From positions 3,658,001 through 3,722,000 of the forward strand of contig OZ254080.1 in assembly GCA_965267485.1 (NCBI GenBank): a stretch of DNA of 64,000 nt, given 5' to 3'. The DNA is from JANQJA01 sp965267485. GTDB taxonomy: Bacteria; Pseudomonadota; Gammaproteobacteria; Pseudomonadales; Azotimanducaceae. The notes beneath the pieces are model-generated. The model saw nothing but the letters and a program-made list of their open reading frames with translations. It was not told the origin of the DNA and did not search any database. The translations under genes and the position numbers were made by a program. How positions within the stretch are numbered: the stretch's first letter is position 1; every line of letters begins with the position of its first letter. Shown in pieces: positions 1-8,791 of the stretch.

Positions 1-1
1 C

Positions 2-1546
2 GAAACCGAGGAACTGGTGACCCGGGTCCTGCCGGTCGTGAACACCGATCCCAACGAACTGGTCAAGATCCTGCGCCCACTGATTCCGCAGTATGGCCAC
101 ATTGCCGGCATCCTGAAGCCGAACGCGCTCATCATCAGCGACCACGCGAGCAACATCGAACGCCTGTCCGAGATCGTTCAGCGCATCGACGTTTCCGATA
201 CGTCCACCGTGAAGATCGTCAAGCTGCAGGAGGCCTGGGTCGAGGACATGATTGCCATGCTGGAGCGCCTGGCGCCAGAGCAGATCGGTCAGGGTGCCAA
301 CGGACCCAATCGCGTCAATATCGTCGCGAGCGAACGGACCAACAGTCTCGTGATCAAGGGCGAGCCCGGCACGATCGACGGGCTCATCGAACTCATCGGC
401 GAACTGGACGTTCCGGCCAATCGCTCTGGCACCATCCAGGTCGTCCGTCTCGCCCACTCCGACGCCGCCGATCTCGCCGAGATCCTGAAGAACATCGTCT
501 CGGAGGGGGGCAACCCGTCCGGTGGCCAGGGCGGCAATCAGGAAGTGCCGGTCAGCATTCAGGCCGACGAGGGGTTGAACGCCCTGGTCATCCGCGCCAA
601 TCCGACGACCATGGTCGAACTCAAGGAAATCATCCAGAGCCTCGACGTGAGGCGCCTGCAGGTCATGATCGAGGCTGCCATCGTCGAGGTCACAACCAAC
701 TTCACACGGGAACTCGGCAGTGAACTTGCGATCGCCGATACCGGATCATCCGCGTTCCCCCTTGGCCTCACGGCACCCTCCGGAACCCTCTCGAGTATTC
801 TCCAGTCGCTGGCCCTCGATACGACACCGACCAATCTCGATCTCGGTTCATCCCCGCTCATCGCCGGCGGCGACATCAACGAGAACGGCACCAGCTTTGC
901 GGCAATCATCCGCGCGCTGTCCCGCAACAATGACGTCAACCTGCTGTCGACGCCGAGCATTACAACGATGGACAACAAGGAGGCGAAGATTGTCGTCGGC
1001 CAGAACGTACCGTTCCGAACCGGTTCCACGACGACCACGGGGAGCGGCACCACCAACCCGTTTACGACGATCCAGCGCGAGGATGTCGGCCTGACACTTG
1101 AGGTTACGCCCCATGTTCACGACGGCAGTCTGGTCAGGCTGCAGATTTTCCAGGAAGTCTCCGAGGTTGATCAGGCCAGCCTGAATTCGATTGGCGCCGA
1201 CGGCTCGGCTGACCTCATCACCAACAAGCGCACCTTCGAGACCACTGTCCTCGCCGACAACGAGGAGGTCATCATCATCGGTGGGCTGATCCGCGACCGC
1301 CAGCAGGACCAGAATTCGCGCGTGCCGCTGCTCGGGAACATTCCCATACTGGGGCACCTGTTCAAGAGTACGTCCCGCACCCAGGAGAAGCTGAACCTTC
1401 TCGTGTTCCTGCGTCCCACCGTGCTCGTCGATGTTGCCGACGTGCGCGAGCAGGCCGAACGCAAATACAGCGGCGTCTGGGAAGTCGAAATCGTCGGCAA
1501 GGACAAACAGCAGGCGCTGTCCGATCTCTTCGATGGGAAACGATAG
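2..1546 (+). CDS. gspD: Type II secretion secretin GspD (5' truncated by window edge)
   Basis: This is the C-terminal ~514 residues of the outer-membrane secretin that forms the exit channel of the type II secretion system. The reading frame is open to the left edge, so the GTG at 17 is internal; signal peptide and N0 domain lie outside. Periplasmic N1-N3 repeats fill the first ~215 residues, including a Gly/Asn-rich loop (NPSGGQGGNQ) typical of N3. The secretin core follows, with VGQNVPF and, near the end, VPLLGNIPILGHLFKS. No other gsp gene follows; plsB starts inside its 3' end, so any remaining gsp genes would lie upstream. The related secretins PilQ and PulD are alternatives, but the repeat arrangement favours GspD. 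Confidence 0.93.
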   Translation, partial: ETEELVTRVLPVVNTDPNELVKILRPLIPQYGHIAGILKPNALIISDHASNIERLSEIVQRIDVSDTSTVKIVKLQEAWVEDMIAMLERLAPEQIGQGANGPNRVNIVASERTNSLVIKGEPGTIDGLIELIGELDVPANRSGTIQVVRLAHSDAADLAEILKNIVSEGGNPSGGQGGNQEVPVSIQADEGLNALVIRANPTTMVELKEIIQSLDVRRLQVMIEAAIVEVTTNFTRELGSELAIADTGSSAFPLGLTAPSGTLSSILQSLALDTTPTNLDLGSSPLIAGGDINENGTSFAAIIRALSRNNDVNLLSTPSITTMDNKEAKIVVGQNVPFRTGSTTTTGSGTTNPFTTIQREDVGLTLEVTPHVHDGSLVRLQIFQEVSEVDQASLNSIGADGSADLITNKRTFETTVLADNEEVIIIGGLIRDRQQDQNSRVPLLGNIPILGHLFKSTSRTQEKLNLLVFLRPTVLVDVADVREQAERKYSGVWEVEIVGKDKQQALSDLFDGKR

Positions 1547-4004
1547 CGAAACGCCCGCCTCATCCCGGCGTGCACAGCCACGCCGGTTTGGATGGTACCA
1601 GCGGCTCCGCTCAGTGCAGTTCCATGCCATTCGGCGCCTGATTTTCTACTGGATCAGACCGACCATTCTCGGCGCCGACACGCAGGCACTGTCGATCGCT
1701 GACGACGCCGACGTCGTCTACGTGATGCCGATGAAATCGACCGCCGACCTGATGGTCGTCGACCGGGCGTGCGAAGACGCGGGATTGCCACGCCCCTACC
1801 TGCCGATGAACGATGAGGAGCAGCGCGCGTTCTTCTTCCTCGCGCGCCCCGAGGGGCGTCTCGGACGGCGTTCCTCCCGACAGCAGTCGGCGCGCATGCA
1901 ACGGCTCTTCGAGCAGGCAGCGGCGGGCCGGGACATCCGGGCCGTTCCGGTGTCGCTGTTCTGGGGGCACCAGCCGGACAAGGAGAAGTCCTGGTTCAAG
2001 TTCCTGTTCTCGGATACCTGGTCGACCACGACACGGCTGAAGAAATTTCTCGCGCTCATGTTCTATCCCAACCACATTCTCGTACAGTTCAGCCCGTCGC
2101 TGTCGCTGCAGGAGTTCGTGGTCGAGAAGCCGGAACGCGAACTCCAGATCCGCCGATTCATGCGAATCCTCCGCGTTCACTTCAACAACGAGAAACAGGC
2201 GATTCTCGGACCGGACCTCTCCCACCGGCGTACGCTGATCAACTCAATCATGGAGAGTCCGCCGGTGCTTGATGCCATCCGGAAGGAAGCAGCCACCGGC
2301 CGCATTCCACGGGACAAGGTCGAGCGCAAGGCCCTCGGCTATGCCAACGAAATCGTCTCCGACCAGTCGTATCGCGTCATTCGCTTCTTTCACATCCTGC
2401 TGTCGTGGCTCTGGAACAGACTCTACGACGGCATCGACGTCCACCAGGTCGAGACCGTCAAGGAACTCGCGAAGACCCATGAGATCGTGTACACGCCCTG
2501 CCATCGCAGCCACATCGATTACCTGCTGCTCTCATTCGTGCTATACCACAACGGGCTGACGCCGCCTCACATTGCCGCGGGCCGCAACCTCAATCTGCCC
2601 GTGATCGGCCCCCTGCTGAGACGGGCCGGCGCCTTCTTCATGCGACGATCGTTTCAGGGCGACACCCTCTACAAGTCGATCTTCGACGAATACCTGCACC
2701 TCATGTTCGTTCGCGGATACTCGGTCGAGTATTTCATCGAGGGCGGCCGGTCTCGCACCGGCCGCACGCTCACGCCGCGCACCGGCATGCTGAGCATGAC
2801 CATGCGCAGCTTCCAGCGGGACGAGAGTCGGCCAATGGCGCTCATGCCGGTGTACTTCAGCTACGAGAGGATTCTCGAGGCGCCGACGTACATGACCGAA
2901 CTCGCGGGCAAGGAGAAGAAGACAGAATCGTTCTTCGATATCTTCAAGATATTCGGTGCCTTCAAGCACGCGTTTGGCAAGGTCGCCGTCAGCTTCGGGC
3001 AGCCCGTGCTCATGGCCGAATTTCTCGATGAGCACCTCCCCGACTGGCGGCGCGGTGAATCGGAGCCGGCGGCATTCTCGAACGCGTGCGTCACGCTGTC
3101 GAAGACGCTGGCCACCCGCATCAACGGCGCCGCTGTGCTGAACCCGATCAATCTGGTGGCCACGGCGCTGCTGGCAACGCCGCGACAGACCATGGAACTC
3201 AGCCGGCTGCGTACCCAGATCGACGTGCTCAGGGACATTGCGCGAAACGCCAGCGGCGTCACGGTCACCGAACTCGATACCGATGAGATCATTGGTCAGG
3301 CCGAGGAGATCGCTGGCATTACCTGCGAAGACGAAGGCGGCCTTACGCTCGTGACCGCCGAGAAGGATGTGACCATCCTTCTGACCTATTATCGCAACAA
3401 CACGGCCCATGTCTTCGCGCTGCCCTCATTGATCGCGAGGATCGTCAAAACGTTCGAGACAGTACAGCGCGCGCATCTGGCATCAATCTGCCAGGCCCTG
3501 TATCCATATCTTCAGGCCGAATACTTCCTGCGCTGGCCGACAGAGGAGACAGGCAGTGTCGTCGACGCCATTGTCGATCACATGGCATCGCTGTCGCTGG
3601 TGCATACCGAGGGCAGCGAGGTGTCGATTCCCGCTGTTGAAGACGAGACGTTCGCCGGCCTGTCTGAACTCGCCGAGATCATCCAGCCGACACTCGAGCG
3701 ATTCTTTATTGTCACAGAACTGCTCGCGGCGAAGTCCGGCGCGAGCATCAAGGAGATCGAGGCCTCCGCCGCGACGACCAGTCGCCAGCTCTCAGCCATT
3801 TACGGCATCAACTCACCGGACTTCTTCGAGCGTTCGCTGTTCTCGACGTTCATCGCCACGCTTCGCCAGCAGGGCACAATCCGGACAGGCGCCGAGGCCA
3901 TCGAAATCGGGCCGAGTTTCAGTACGGTTCGGGACGCTGCCGCTGCAACGCTCGATCCTTCAGTGCGATACAACGCGCTGCATGTCGCCGGCAAACTCGC
4001 CTAG
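1533..4004 (+). CDS. plsB: Glycerol-3-phosphate 1-O-acyltransferase PlsB
   Basis: Membrane-bound enzyme that acylates sn-glycerol-3-phosphate at position 1, the first step of phospholipid synthesis. The ATG at 1533 gives 823 residues, close to the ~807 of E. coli PlsB; the open frame extends further upstream but only through gspD in another frame. The acyltransferase HX4D motif is visible as HRSHID (H324-D329), followed by IEGGRSRTGR (family block III). The start overlaps the end of gspD by 14 bp, suggesting translational coupling. The 3' end overlaps convergent rsmJ by 4 bp. Confidence 0.95.
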   Translation: MGNDSETPASSRRAQPRRFGWYQRLRSVQFHAIRRLIFYWIRPTILGADTQALSIADDADVVYVMPMKSTADLMVVDRACEDAGLPRPYLPMNDEEQRAFFFLARPEGRLGRRSSRQQSARMQRLFEQAAAGRDIRAVPVSLFWGHQPDKEKSWFKFLFSDTWSTTTRLKKFLALMFYPNHILVQFSPSLSLQEFVVEKPERELQIRRFMRILRVHFNNEKQAILGPDLSHRRTLINSIMESPPVLDAIRKEAATGRIPRDKVERKALGYANEIVSDQSYRVIRFFHILLSWLWNRLYDGIDVHQVETVKELAKTHEIVYTPCHRSHIDYLLLSFVLYHNGLTPPHIAAGRNLNLPVIGPLLRRAGAFFMRRSFQGDTLYKSIFDEYLHLMFVRGYSVEYFIEGGRSRTGRTLTPRTGMLSMTMRSFQRDESRPMALMPVYFSYERILEAPTYMTELAGKEKKTESFFDIFKIFGAFKHAFGKVAVSFGQPVLMAEFLDEHLPDWRRGESEPAAFSNACVTLSKTLATRINGAAVLNPINLVATALLATPRQTMELSRLRTQIDVLRDIARNASGVTVTELDTDEIIGQAEEIAGITCEDEGGLTLVTAEKDVTILLTYYRNNTAHVFALPSLIARIVKTFETVQRAHLASICQALYPYLQAEYFLRWPTEETGSVVDAIVDHMASLSLVHTEGSEVSIPAVEDETFAGLSELAEIIQPTLERFFIVTELLAAKSGASIKEIEASAATTSRQLSAIYGINSPDFFERSLFSTFIATLRQQGTIRTGAEAIEIGPSFSTVRDAAAATLDPSVRYNALHVAGKLA

Positions 4005-4642
4005 CCCGCACCCGTCGGCGCATAAATATCAAACCGGCTTGCTTTGCCCCTGATCGAACCCGACGGCTGGTGGCCCGCCACTTCACCGCCCCGCAGCGGG
4101 CGCTTCAGCACCACCCGCTGCCGTGCAACGGCTCGCGCTCCCGACAGCAAGGCGAGCACCGACTGATCCTTGCCCACCAGTGACTGCAACGTCGTCAGGG
4201 AACCCTTGACGCGGGCGGACTTGGATCGTGACGGGAACATCGGATCAATAAGCACGACATCCGGCGGCTCGTCGAGCCGCGCCAGCTGCCACGTGGCATC
4301 ACCCCGCAGCAATCGCATGCGCGCGACAATGCCCGCCACGCTGGCGGATCGCTCACCGCGTGCAAGCGCCTCTTCCAGCATCAGGTAGAGCGTATGGGAA
4401 CGTTCAATCATCGTGACCTCACAGCCGCGAGAGGCAAGAATGAAACTGTCAGTCCCCAATCCCGCGGTGGCATCGACGACCTTCAGGCCCGGTCGGGCCT
4501 GAACGGCGCGAGCGACCAGTTCACGCCCACCCCTTTGAACACGCGGGTGAAGCGACTCGAAGTCAATGGAGAGCGCACCGTGCGTACCTGATGAGTCGGC
4601 CAGCAGATATCCACCGGCGCCCCGCTCGAGCCGGAAGGTCAC
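4001..4642 (-). CDS. rsmJ: 16S rRNA m2G1516 methyltransferase RsmJ
   Basis: SAM-dependent methyltransferase of the RsmJ (YhiQ) family that methylates G1516 of 16S rRNA. The 213-residue product shows the SAM-binding motif VVDATAGLGTDSF (about residues 55-67) and a family-typical DPMFP motif (from D133). The start is GTG. It is the last gene of a leftward three-gene run with tsaB and yoaA; its start overlaps the end of tsaB by 4 bp, as expected for coupled translation. Confidence 0.92.
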   Translation of the reverse strand: MTFRLERGAGGYLLADSSGTHGALSIDFESLHPRVQRGGRELVARAVQARPGLKVVDATAGLGTDSFILASRGCEVTMIERSHTLYLMLEEALARGERSASVAGIVARMRLLRGDATWQLARLDEPPDVVLIDPMFPSRSKSARVKGSLTTLQSLVGKDQSVLALLSGARAVARQRVVLKRPLRGGEVAGHQPSGSIRGKASRFDIYAPTGAG

Positions 4643-5319
4643 GCGCCGCCGGGCCGCGCCACGCGCTCTCGCAGGTACTCGGGTTTGGCCGCGCTCGCGG
4701 GCTCGGCGTCACCGCGTCGTATCACGTCGAGCCCGAGATCAAGCAGACCGCGAGCGCGCGGCCAGGCTTCGAGTTCGATGCGAGTCGCCCTGGCTTCGAG
4801 CGCAGACTCCATATCGTCACGCAGGACCCAGCCGCTGCCAACACCGACGAACTCGCCGAACGTCTGGGCCGGCACGGCCGACGCCCGGAAGACGCCTTCG
4901 CTGCCGTTCAGTGTCGCGATGCCCGCCACGCTGGTGTAGCTGCCGAAATACACTTCATCAGCACGCGCGGCGAGCGCGACGACGGCGTGTTTACCGTCAT
5001 CACGCAGCGCATCCTGCGCCATTGCGGCGAGCGTCGATACACCGACCGTGGGTATGCCGAGACCGAATCCGAGCCCCTGAACCACACCGACAGCGATCCT
5101 GACGCCGGTAAAGGAACCCGGGCCACGTCCGTAGACGATCGCGTCGAGCGAATGCTTGTCGACGTCACTGTCCTCGAGCAGCGAACTGATGGTGGGCAGG
5201 ATCTGCCGGCTGTGACCGCGGCCGACAATCTCGAACCGCTCGATGAGGTCTTCATTGTCGCGGTAGAGACCTACGACCTGTGCTTCGCTCGACGTATCCA
5301 GCAACAGCAACGTCGTCAT
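4639..5319 (-). CDS. tsaB: tRNA t6A biosynthesis protein TsaB
   Basis: Scaffold/regulatory partner of TsaD in making N6-threonylcarbamoyladenosine at position 37 of ANN-decoding tRNAs. The 226-residue protein begins with the ASKHA-fold TTLLLLDTSS strand and carries the YGRGPGSFTGVRIAVG motif characteristic of TsaB/YeaZ. The downstream metal-binding and catalytic elements of TsaD are absent, as expected for the B subunit. It overlaps yoaA upstream and rsmJ downstream by 4 bp each. Confidence 0.94.
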   Translation of the reverse strand: MTTLLLLDTSSEAQVVGLYRDNEDLIERFEIVGRGHSRQILPTISSLLEDSDVDKHSLDAIVYGRGPGSFTGVRIAVGVVQGLGFGLGIPTVGVSTLAAMAQDALRDDGKHAVVALAARADEVYFGSYTSVAGIATLNGSEGVFRASAVPAQTFGEFVGVGSGWVLRDDMESALEARATRIELEAWPRARGLLDLGLDVIRRGDAEPASAAKPEYLRERVARPGGA

Positions 5320-7256
5320 GCTGAAATCTCCGTGTCAGCGCGTGACAGGCTGCCCACGGCCCGCACTGCCTCATCGGCACTGTCCAGCCAGTCCATATCC
5401 GGCAGGCTCGCCCTGACGCGACGTCCATAGGCGCGCGTCTTCACCCGCGTATCGCCCAATACAAACAAGCCGCGGTCGGTTTCGGAGCGAACCAGTCGTC
5501 CAAACCCCTGCCGCAGCCCCGTAATCGCCTGTGGCAACATGATGGCATCAAAGCCGTCACTGCCGGCCACCACGGCGTGATCCATTCTGGCACGAATAAT
5601 GGGTGATTCAGGAGACGGAAACGGCAGCTTGTCGATGACCAGAAGCCTGAGGTCCGTTCCGCGAACGTCCACCCCCTCCCAGAAACTCTGCGTCGCCAGC
5701 AAAACGGCACGTTCTGTTTGCCGGAACTGCGTCAAGAGACGGGACCGCGGCGCACGGGTCTGAACGAGGCAGGCAACACCGCGGGAAGCAAGCAGCGCTT
5801 CGGCGTCAAACATTGCGCGATAGCTGGTGAACAGCATGAACGTTCGACCGGCGCAGGCATGCAACAACGGCAACGTGCACTCAACGAGTTCCGAGGTGTG
5901 CTCGCGGCTGCCCGGCAACGCCTCAAGCGGGGGCAGCCATCCCTTCACCTGACCCCGGTAGTCGAAGGGGCTCTCCAGCAACATGGTCTGCACGTCACCA
6001 AGACCAAGCTCGGCGGCGACGTGTTCAAAGGAACCGTCCACCGTCAGCGTGGCAGACGTCAGTATCCAGCTTTGCGCCGCGGCGCGAACGCGTTCACCGA
6101 ACTCGTCCGCGATCGAGACGGGTGCAAGATGCAGAGAGAATCCGCTCGACTGTCTCTCGAGCCACTTCGCATATCCCGCTGGCGCGTCGGATTCCGTCAG
6201 GAGTGCAAACAGGTCAGCAAAGCGCACGACACGCTGGTAGCAATGCTCGTAAATCCTGCTGCGCTCCCGCACCAGCGAAAGCGCCGTCGCCAGCGCTGCA
6301 AAAGCGAGATCGACCTGTTCGATCAGATCGTCGCTGCCGGCACAGTCTGCCGACGTCGACCACGCACGCGAAAGCCGCCGGAACACGGACTCAAAATCAC
6401 GCGCTGCGGCAGCGAGGCCGACATCTTCACTGCCCAGTGCCTGGAACTCGCTCCCGATATCACGAAGCAGGTCAATCAGCTCCGCACTGCCCAGGCGTCG
6501 ACCGAAGAACTGTCTCGCGACATGCGGCGCCTGGTGCGCCTCATCCATGACGATGACATCCGCCCGCGGCAGCAGCGACGGCATCGCTTCTTCCTCGCCG
6601 GACAGGTCCGAGAACAGCAGGTGATGATTGACGACAACCAGGTCGGCCTCGAGCGCACGAGCACGAGCCCTGTAAAGTGGACACGCATCGAAGTTTTCGC
6701 AAGCACGTCCCTGGCAGTTGTCAGCGGTACTGGTCACTAGCGGAATCAGGCGGCTGTCGGCCTCGCCGTCCGTGACCTCCCCCAGGTCGCCTGTTCGCGT
6801 TCTGGACGCCCACTGGCGAATGTCGATCAGGCGGGATCGGGTTTCGTCATCAGCAGAGTATTCCCCCAGACAAACGTCGAGCCGACGCGGGCAGACATAG
6901 TTGGAACGACCCTTGAGTAACGCCAGACGCACACCGACCGGTGCAATCCCTTTGAGCCGCGGCAGGTCAACTGACCAGAGCTGATCCTGCAGGGTGCGCG
7001 TTCCCGTCGAAATGATCGCCCGCTTGCCGGAAAGCAGCAGGGGCAGAAGATACGCAAGCGTCTTGCCGGTGCCAGTCCCCGCCTCGATCAACAAGTCGCT
7101 AACTGATTCGATGGCCCTCCCCACGGCGGCCGCCATCGTGGCCTGCGCTGGCCGCGCACTGAATCCGTCAATCGAACGAGCGAGGAAACCCTCGTGCCCA
7201 AAACAGGCGTCGATATCCTGAAGCAAGGATGATGTCCGGGGTCGTGGGTCGCGCAT
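5316..7256 (-). CDS. yoaA: ATP-dependent DNA helicase, YoaA/DinG (XPD-like) family
   Basis: Superfamily 2 iron-sulfur helicase related to XPD and DinG. Walker A is EAGTGTGKT (K65), and the Walker B box is VIVMDEAH (about 235-241). Four cysteines between them (C122, C181, C186, C192) form the expected [4Fe-4S] site. C-terminal motifs include SFWEGVDVRG and GRLVRSETDRG (motif VI). At 646 residues it is YoaA-sized (DinG is ~715). Linkage to tsaB matches the common yoaA-tsaB order. Presumed role: unwinding during replication-fork repair. Confidence 0.93.
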   Translation of the reverse strand: MRDPRPRTSSLLQDIDACFGHEGFLARSIDGFSARPAQATMAAAVGRAIESVSDLLIEAGTGTGKTLAYLLPLLLSGKRAIISTGTRTLQDQLWSVDLPRLKGIAPVGVRLALLKGRSNYVCPRRLDVCLGEYSADDETRSRLIDIRQWASRTRTGDLGEVTDGEADSRLIPLVTSTADNCQGRACENFDACPLYRARARALEADLVVVNHHLLFSDLSGEEEAMPSLLPRADVIVMDEAHQAPHVARQFFGRRLGSAELIDLLRDIGSEFQALGSEDVGLAAAARDFESVFRRLSRAWSTSADCAGSDDLIEQVDLAFAALATALSLVRERSRIYEHCYQRVVRFADLFALLTESDAPAGYAKWLERQSSGFSLHLAPVSIADEFGERVRAAAQSWILTSATLTVDGSFEHVAAELGLGDVQTMLLESPFDYRGQVKGWLPPLEALPGSREHTSELVECTLPLLHACAGRTFMLFTSYRAMFDAEALLASRGVACLVQTRAPRSRLLTQFRQTERAVLLATQSFWEGVDVRGTDLRLLVIDKLPFPSPESPIIRARMDHAVVAGSDGFDAIMLPQAITGLRQGFGRLVRSETDRGLFVLGDTRVKTRAYGRRVRASLPDMDWLDSADEAVRAVGSLSRADTEISA

Positions 7257-7353
7257 GCGCAGTCAGTCTACCGCAGAAGCCGGGATCAGGGCACCGGCGC
7301 GCCAGCGACGAGGGTCAGGTCTTGCAGAGTACAAAACGTGACCCCCGAAATCG

Positions 7354-7378
7354 AAAAAGCCCTCGGATCGAGGGCTTT
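7354..7378 (-). terminator. Intrinsic terminator after the H1-like gene
   Basis: A perfect 10-bp stem (7356-7365 with 7369-7378) and a 3-nt loop; read leftward it ends in five T residues. It begins ~27 bp past the stop of the leftward H1-like gene, the right orientation and distance for its transcription terminator. Confidence 0.85.
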
Positions 7379-7404
7379 CTCTTGACGCTTCTGGAAGCTG
7401 CGGT

Positions 7405-7845
7405 CTAGCTCTTCTTCGGAGCTGCCTTTCGCTTCGCAGCCGTTTTCTTCCTGGCTGCCGGCTTTTTCTTTGCAGCCGTCTTCTTCTTGGCTGCAGGCTT
7501 CTTGGCCGCTTTCTTCTTCGCTACCTTCTTTTTGGTCGCGGTCTTTTTCTTCGCAACCTTCTTCTTGGCAACTTTCTTCTTCGTTGCCGTCTTCTTGGCT
7601 GCTTTCTTCTTCGCTACCTTCTTCTTGGCAGCGGTCTTTTTGGCCGTTGCTTTCTTCGCGGTAGCTTTCTTTTTGGTTGCCGCCTTCTTCTTCTTCGCCG
7701 CTACTTTTTTCTTCGCGGTGGTCTTCTTCTTGGCGGGTGTCTTTTTAGCTGCTGTCTTACGCTTTGCAGCGGGCTTCTTTTTGGCCGCCGTTTTTTTCTT
7801 GGCGACAGTCTTTCGTTTTGTAGCTGTTTTCTTTTTCGCAACCAC
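7405..7845 (-). CDS. Histone H1-like Lys/Ala repeat protein
   Basis: Small, extremely basic low-complexity protein (146 residues from GTG 7845) built almost entirely of degenerate AAKKK, VAKKK, TAKK and PAAKKK units, with no aromatic residues and no hydrophobic core. It resembles the eukaryotic histone H1 tail and bacterial AlgP/Hc2-like proteins, so DNA binding and compaction is the likely role. Upstream codons GTG 7854 and ATG 7851 are in frame, but an AGGAG sits 8 nt before GTG 7845 and only 2 nt before the ATG, favouring 7845. It is monocistronic, with a terminator downstream. The repeats invite slippage, so length may vary between strains. Confidence 0.8.
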   Translation of the reverse strand: MVAKKKTATKRKTVAKKKTAAKKKPAAKRKTAAKKTPAKKKTTAKKKVAAKKKKAATKKKATAKKATAKKTAAKKKVAKKKAAKKTATKKKVAKKKVAKKKTATKKKVAKKKAAKKPAAKKKTAAKKKPAARKKTAAKRKAAPKKS

Positions 7846-7994
7846 TTGCATCACTCCTGTTTGTTTAACACTCGTATCAGGTATTGCGTTTATTTAAGCA
7901 GCTATATCACGTTCTCCTCGGCAGTCGTGTCGAAACACAGTTGGCTAACGCATACAGTTGCAGTGACGGGCAAAGTTTAGAAAAAAAAATTGAC

Positions 7995-8017
7995 TTTGCA
8001 CACCTTTTTTTGCACAC
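7995..8017. repeat. Short direct repeat in AT-rich intergenic DNA
   Basis: The 9-mer TTTGCACAC occurs at 7995-8003 and again at 8009-8017, next to an A-tract at 7981-7989. It lies between adk and the H1-like gene, so it could be a regulator site for the latter, but nothing identifies the protein. The rest of 7855-8091 shows no confident promoter or gene. Confidence 0.4.
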
Positions 8018-8053
8018 GAAGAAAACTATTCGGAGAGAAACAATTGCGACAAA

Positions 8054-8077
8054 GTCGCATCGTGCTAACGATGCGAC
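8054..8077 (-). terminator. Probable terminator after adk
   Basis: Perfect inverted repeat with a 10-bp stem (8054-8063 with 8068-8077) and 4-nt loop, starting 14 nt beyond the adk stop codon. Read leftward it is followed by TTTGTCG, a short T tract, so termination may be only partly efficient. Confidence 0.55.
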
Positions 8078-8091
8078 CGAGTCAGCATACT

Positions 8092-8745
8092 TCAGGAACC
8101 AACAATCGCAGAGATCGCTTTCTTGATGTCTTCTGCATCACCGACACCAGAAATGGAGTGGTAGCTAAGCGAGCCAGTCGACTTGTTAGCAAGAGACTTG
8201 TAAAAGTCGACAAGCGGTTCAGTCTGCTGCGTGTAGACGTTAAGACGCTCGCGCACCGTTTCTTCCTTGTCATCGTCACGCTGAATCAGCGGCTCCCCGG
8301 TCTCATCGTCCTTGCCTTCTTCACGCGGCGGACTGAATTCGACGTGGTATACGCGACCGGAGTCAGGATGGATTCGGCGCCCGGAAAGTCGCGAGACGAT
8401 CTCTTCGTTCGGCACCTGAACCTCGATGACATAGTCGATGTCGATGCCCTCGTCGAGCAGCGCCTGCGCCTGCGGAATCGTTCTCGGAAAGCCGTCGAAC
8501 AGGAATCCATTGGCACAGTCCGGCTTCGCAATACGTTCCTTCACCAGATCAATGATGATGTCATCTGTCACCAGCGCGCCGCTGTCCATGACCGACTTCA
8601 CGCGCTGTCCGAGCTCCGAGCCCTCAGCAACTGCCTCGCGCAACATGTCCCCGGTCGATATCTGCGGAATGCCGTAGGACTGGACGATGAATTGCGCCTG
8701 TGTGCCCTTACCGGCACCGGGTGGTCCAAGCAGAATGATTCTCAC
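8092..8745 (-). CDS. adk: Adenylate kinase
   Basis: Converts AMP plus ATP to two ADP in the cytoplasm, keeping adenylate pools balanced. The 217-residue protein has the P-loop GPPGAGKGT (residues 7-15), the NMP-binding region with STGDMLR, the DGFPRT motif, and a long LID domain without zinc cysteines (RIHPDSGRVYH onward), the usual enterobacterial-type arrangement. The start is GTG. It sits 46 bp downstream of relA on the same strand. Confidence 0.97.
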   Translation of the reverse strand: MRIILLGPPGAGKGTQAQFIVQSYGIPQISTGDMLREAVAEGSELGQRVKSVMDSGALVTDDIIIDLVKERIAKPDCANGFLFDGFPRTIPQAQALLDEGIDIDYVIEVQVPNEEIVSRLSGRRIHPDSGRVYHVEFSPPREEGKDDETGEPLIQRDDDKEETVRERLNVYTQQTEPLVDFYKSLANKSTGSLSYHSISGVGDAEDIKKAISAIVGS

Positions 8746-8791
8746 GGTGTACTCCCCTGAAACAAAAAGTAAATGCAGTGTCCTCGCCCGC

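Noticed and set aside
848..1630. 260-codon - strand ORF opposite gspD/plsB start
   Set aside because: Antisense to the secretin domain; no homology or ribosome site.
2541..3410. 289-codon - strand ORF inside plsB
   Set aside because: Antisense to conserved PlsB motifs; no recognisable protein features.
7487..7897. 136-codon hydrophobic ORF on the + strand across the H1-like gene
   Set aside because: It is the antisense shadow of the Lys/Ala repeat gene (AAG/AAA read as CTT/TTT), explaining its Phe/Ala richness; no SD or family similarity.
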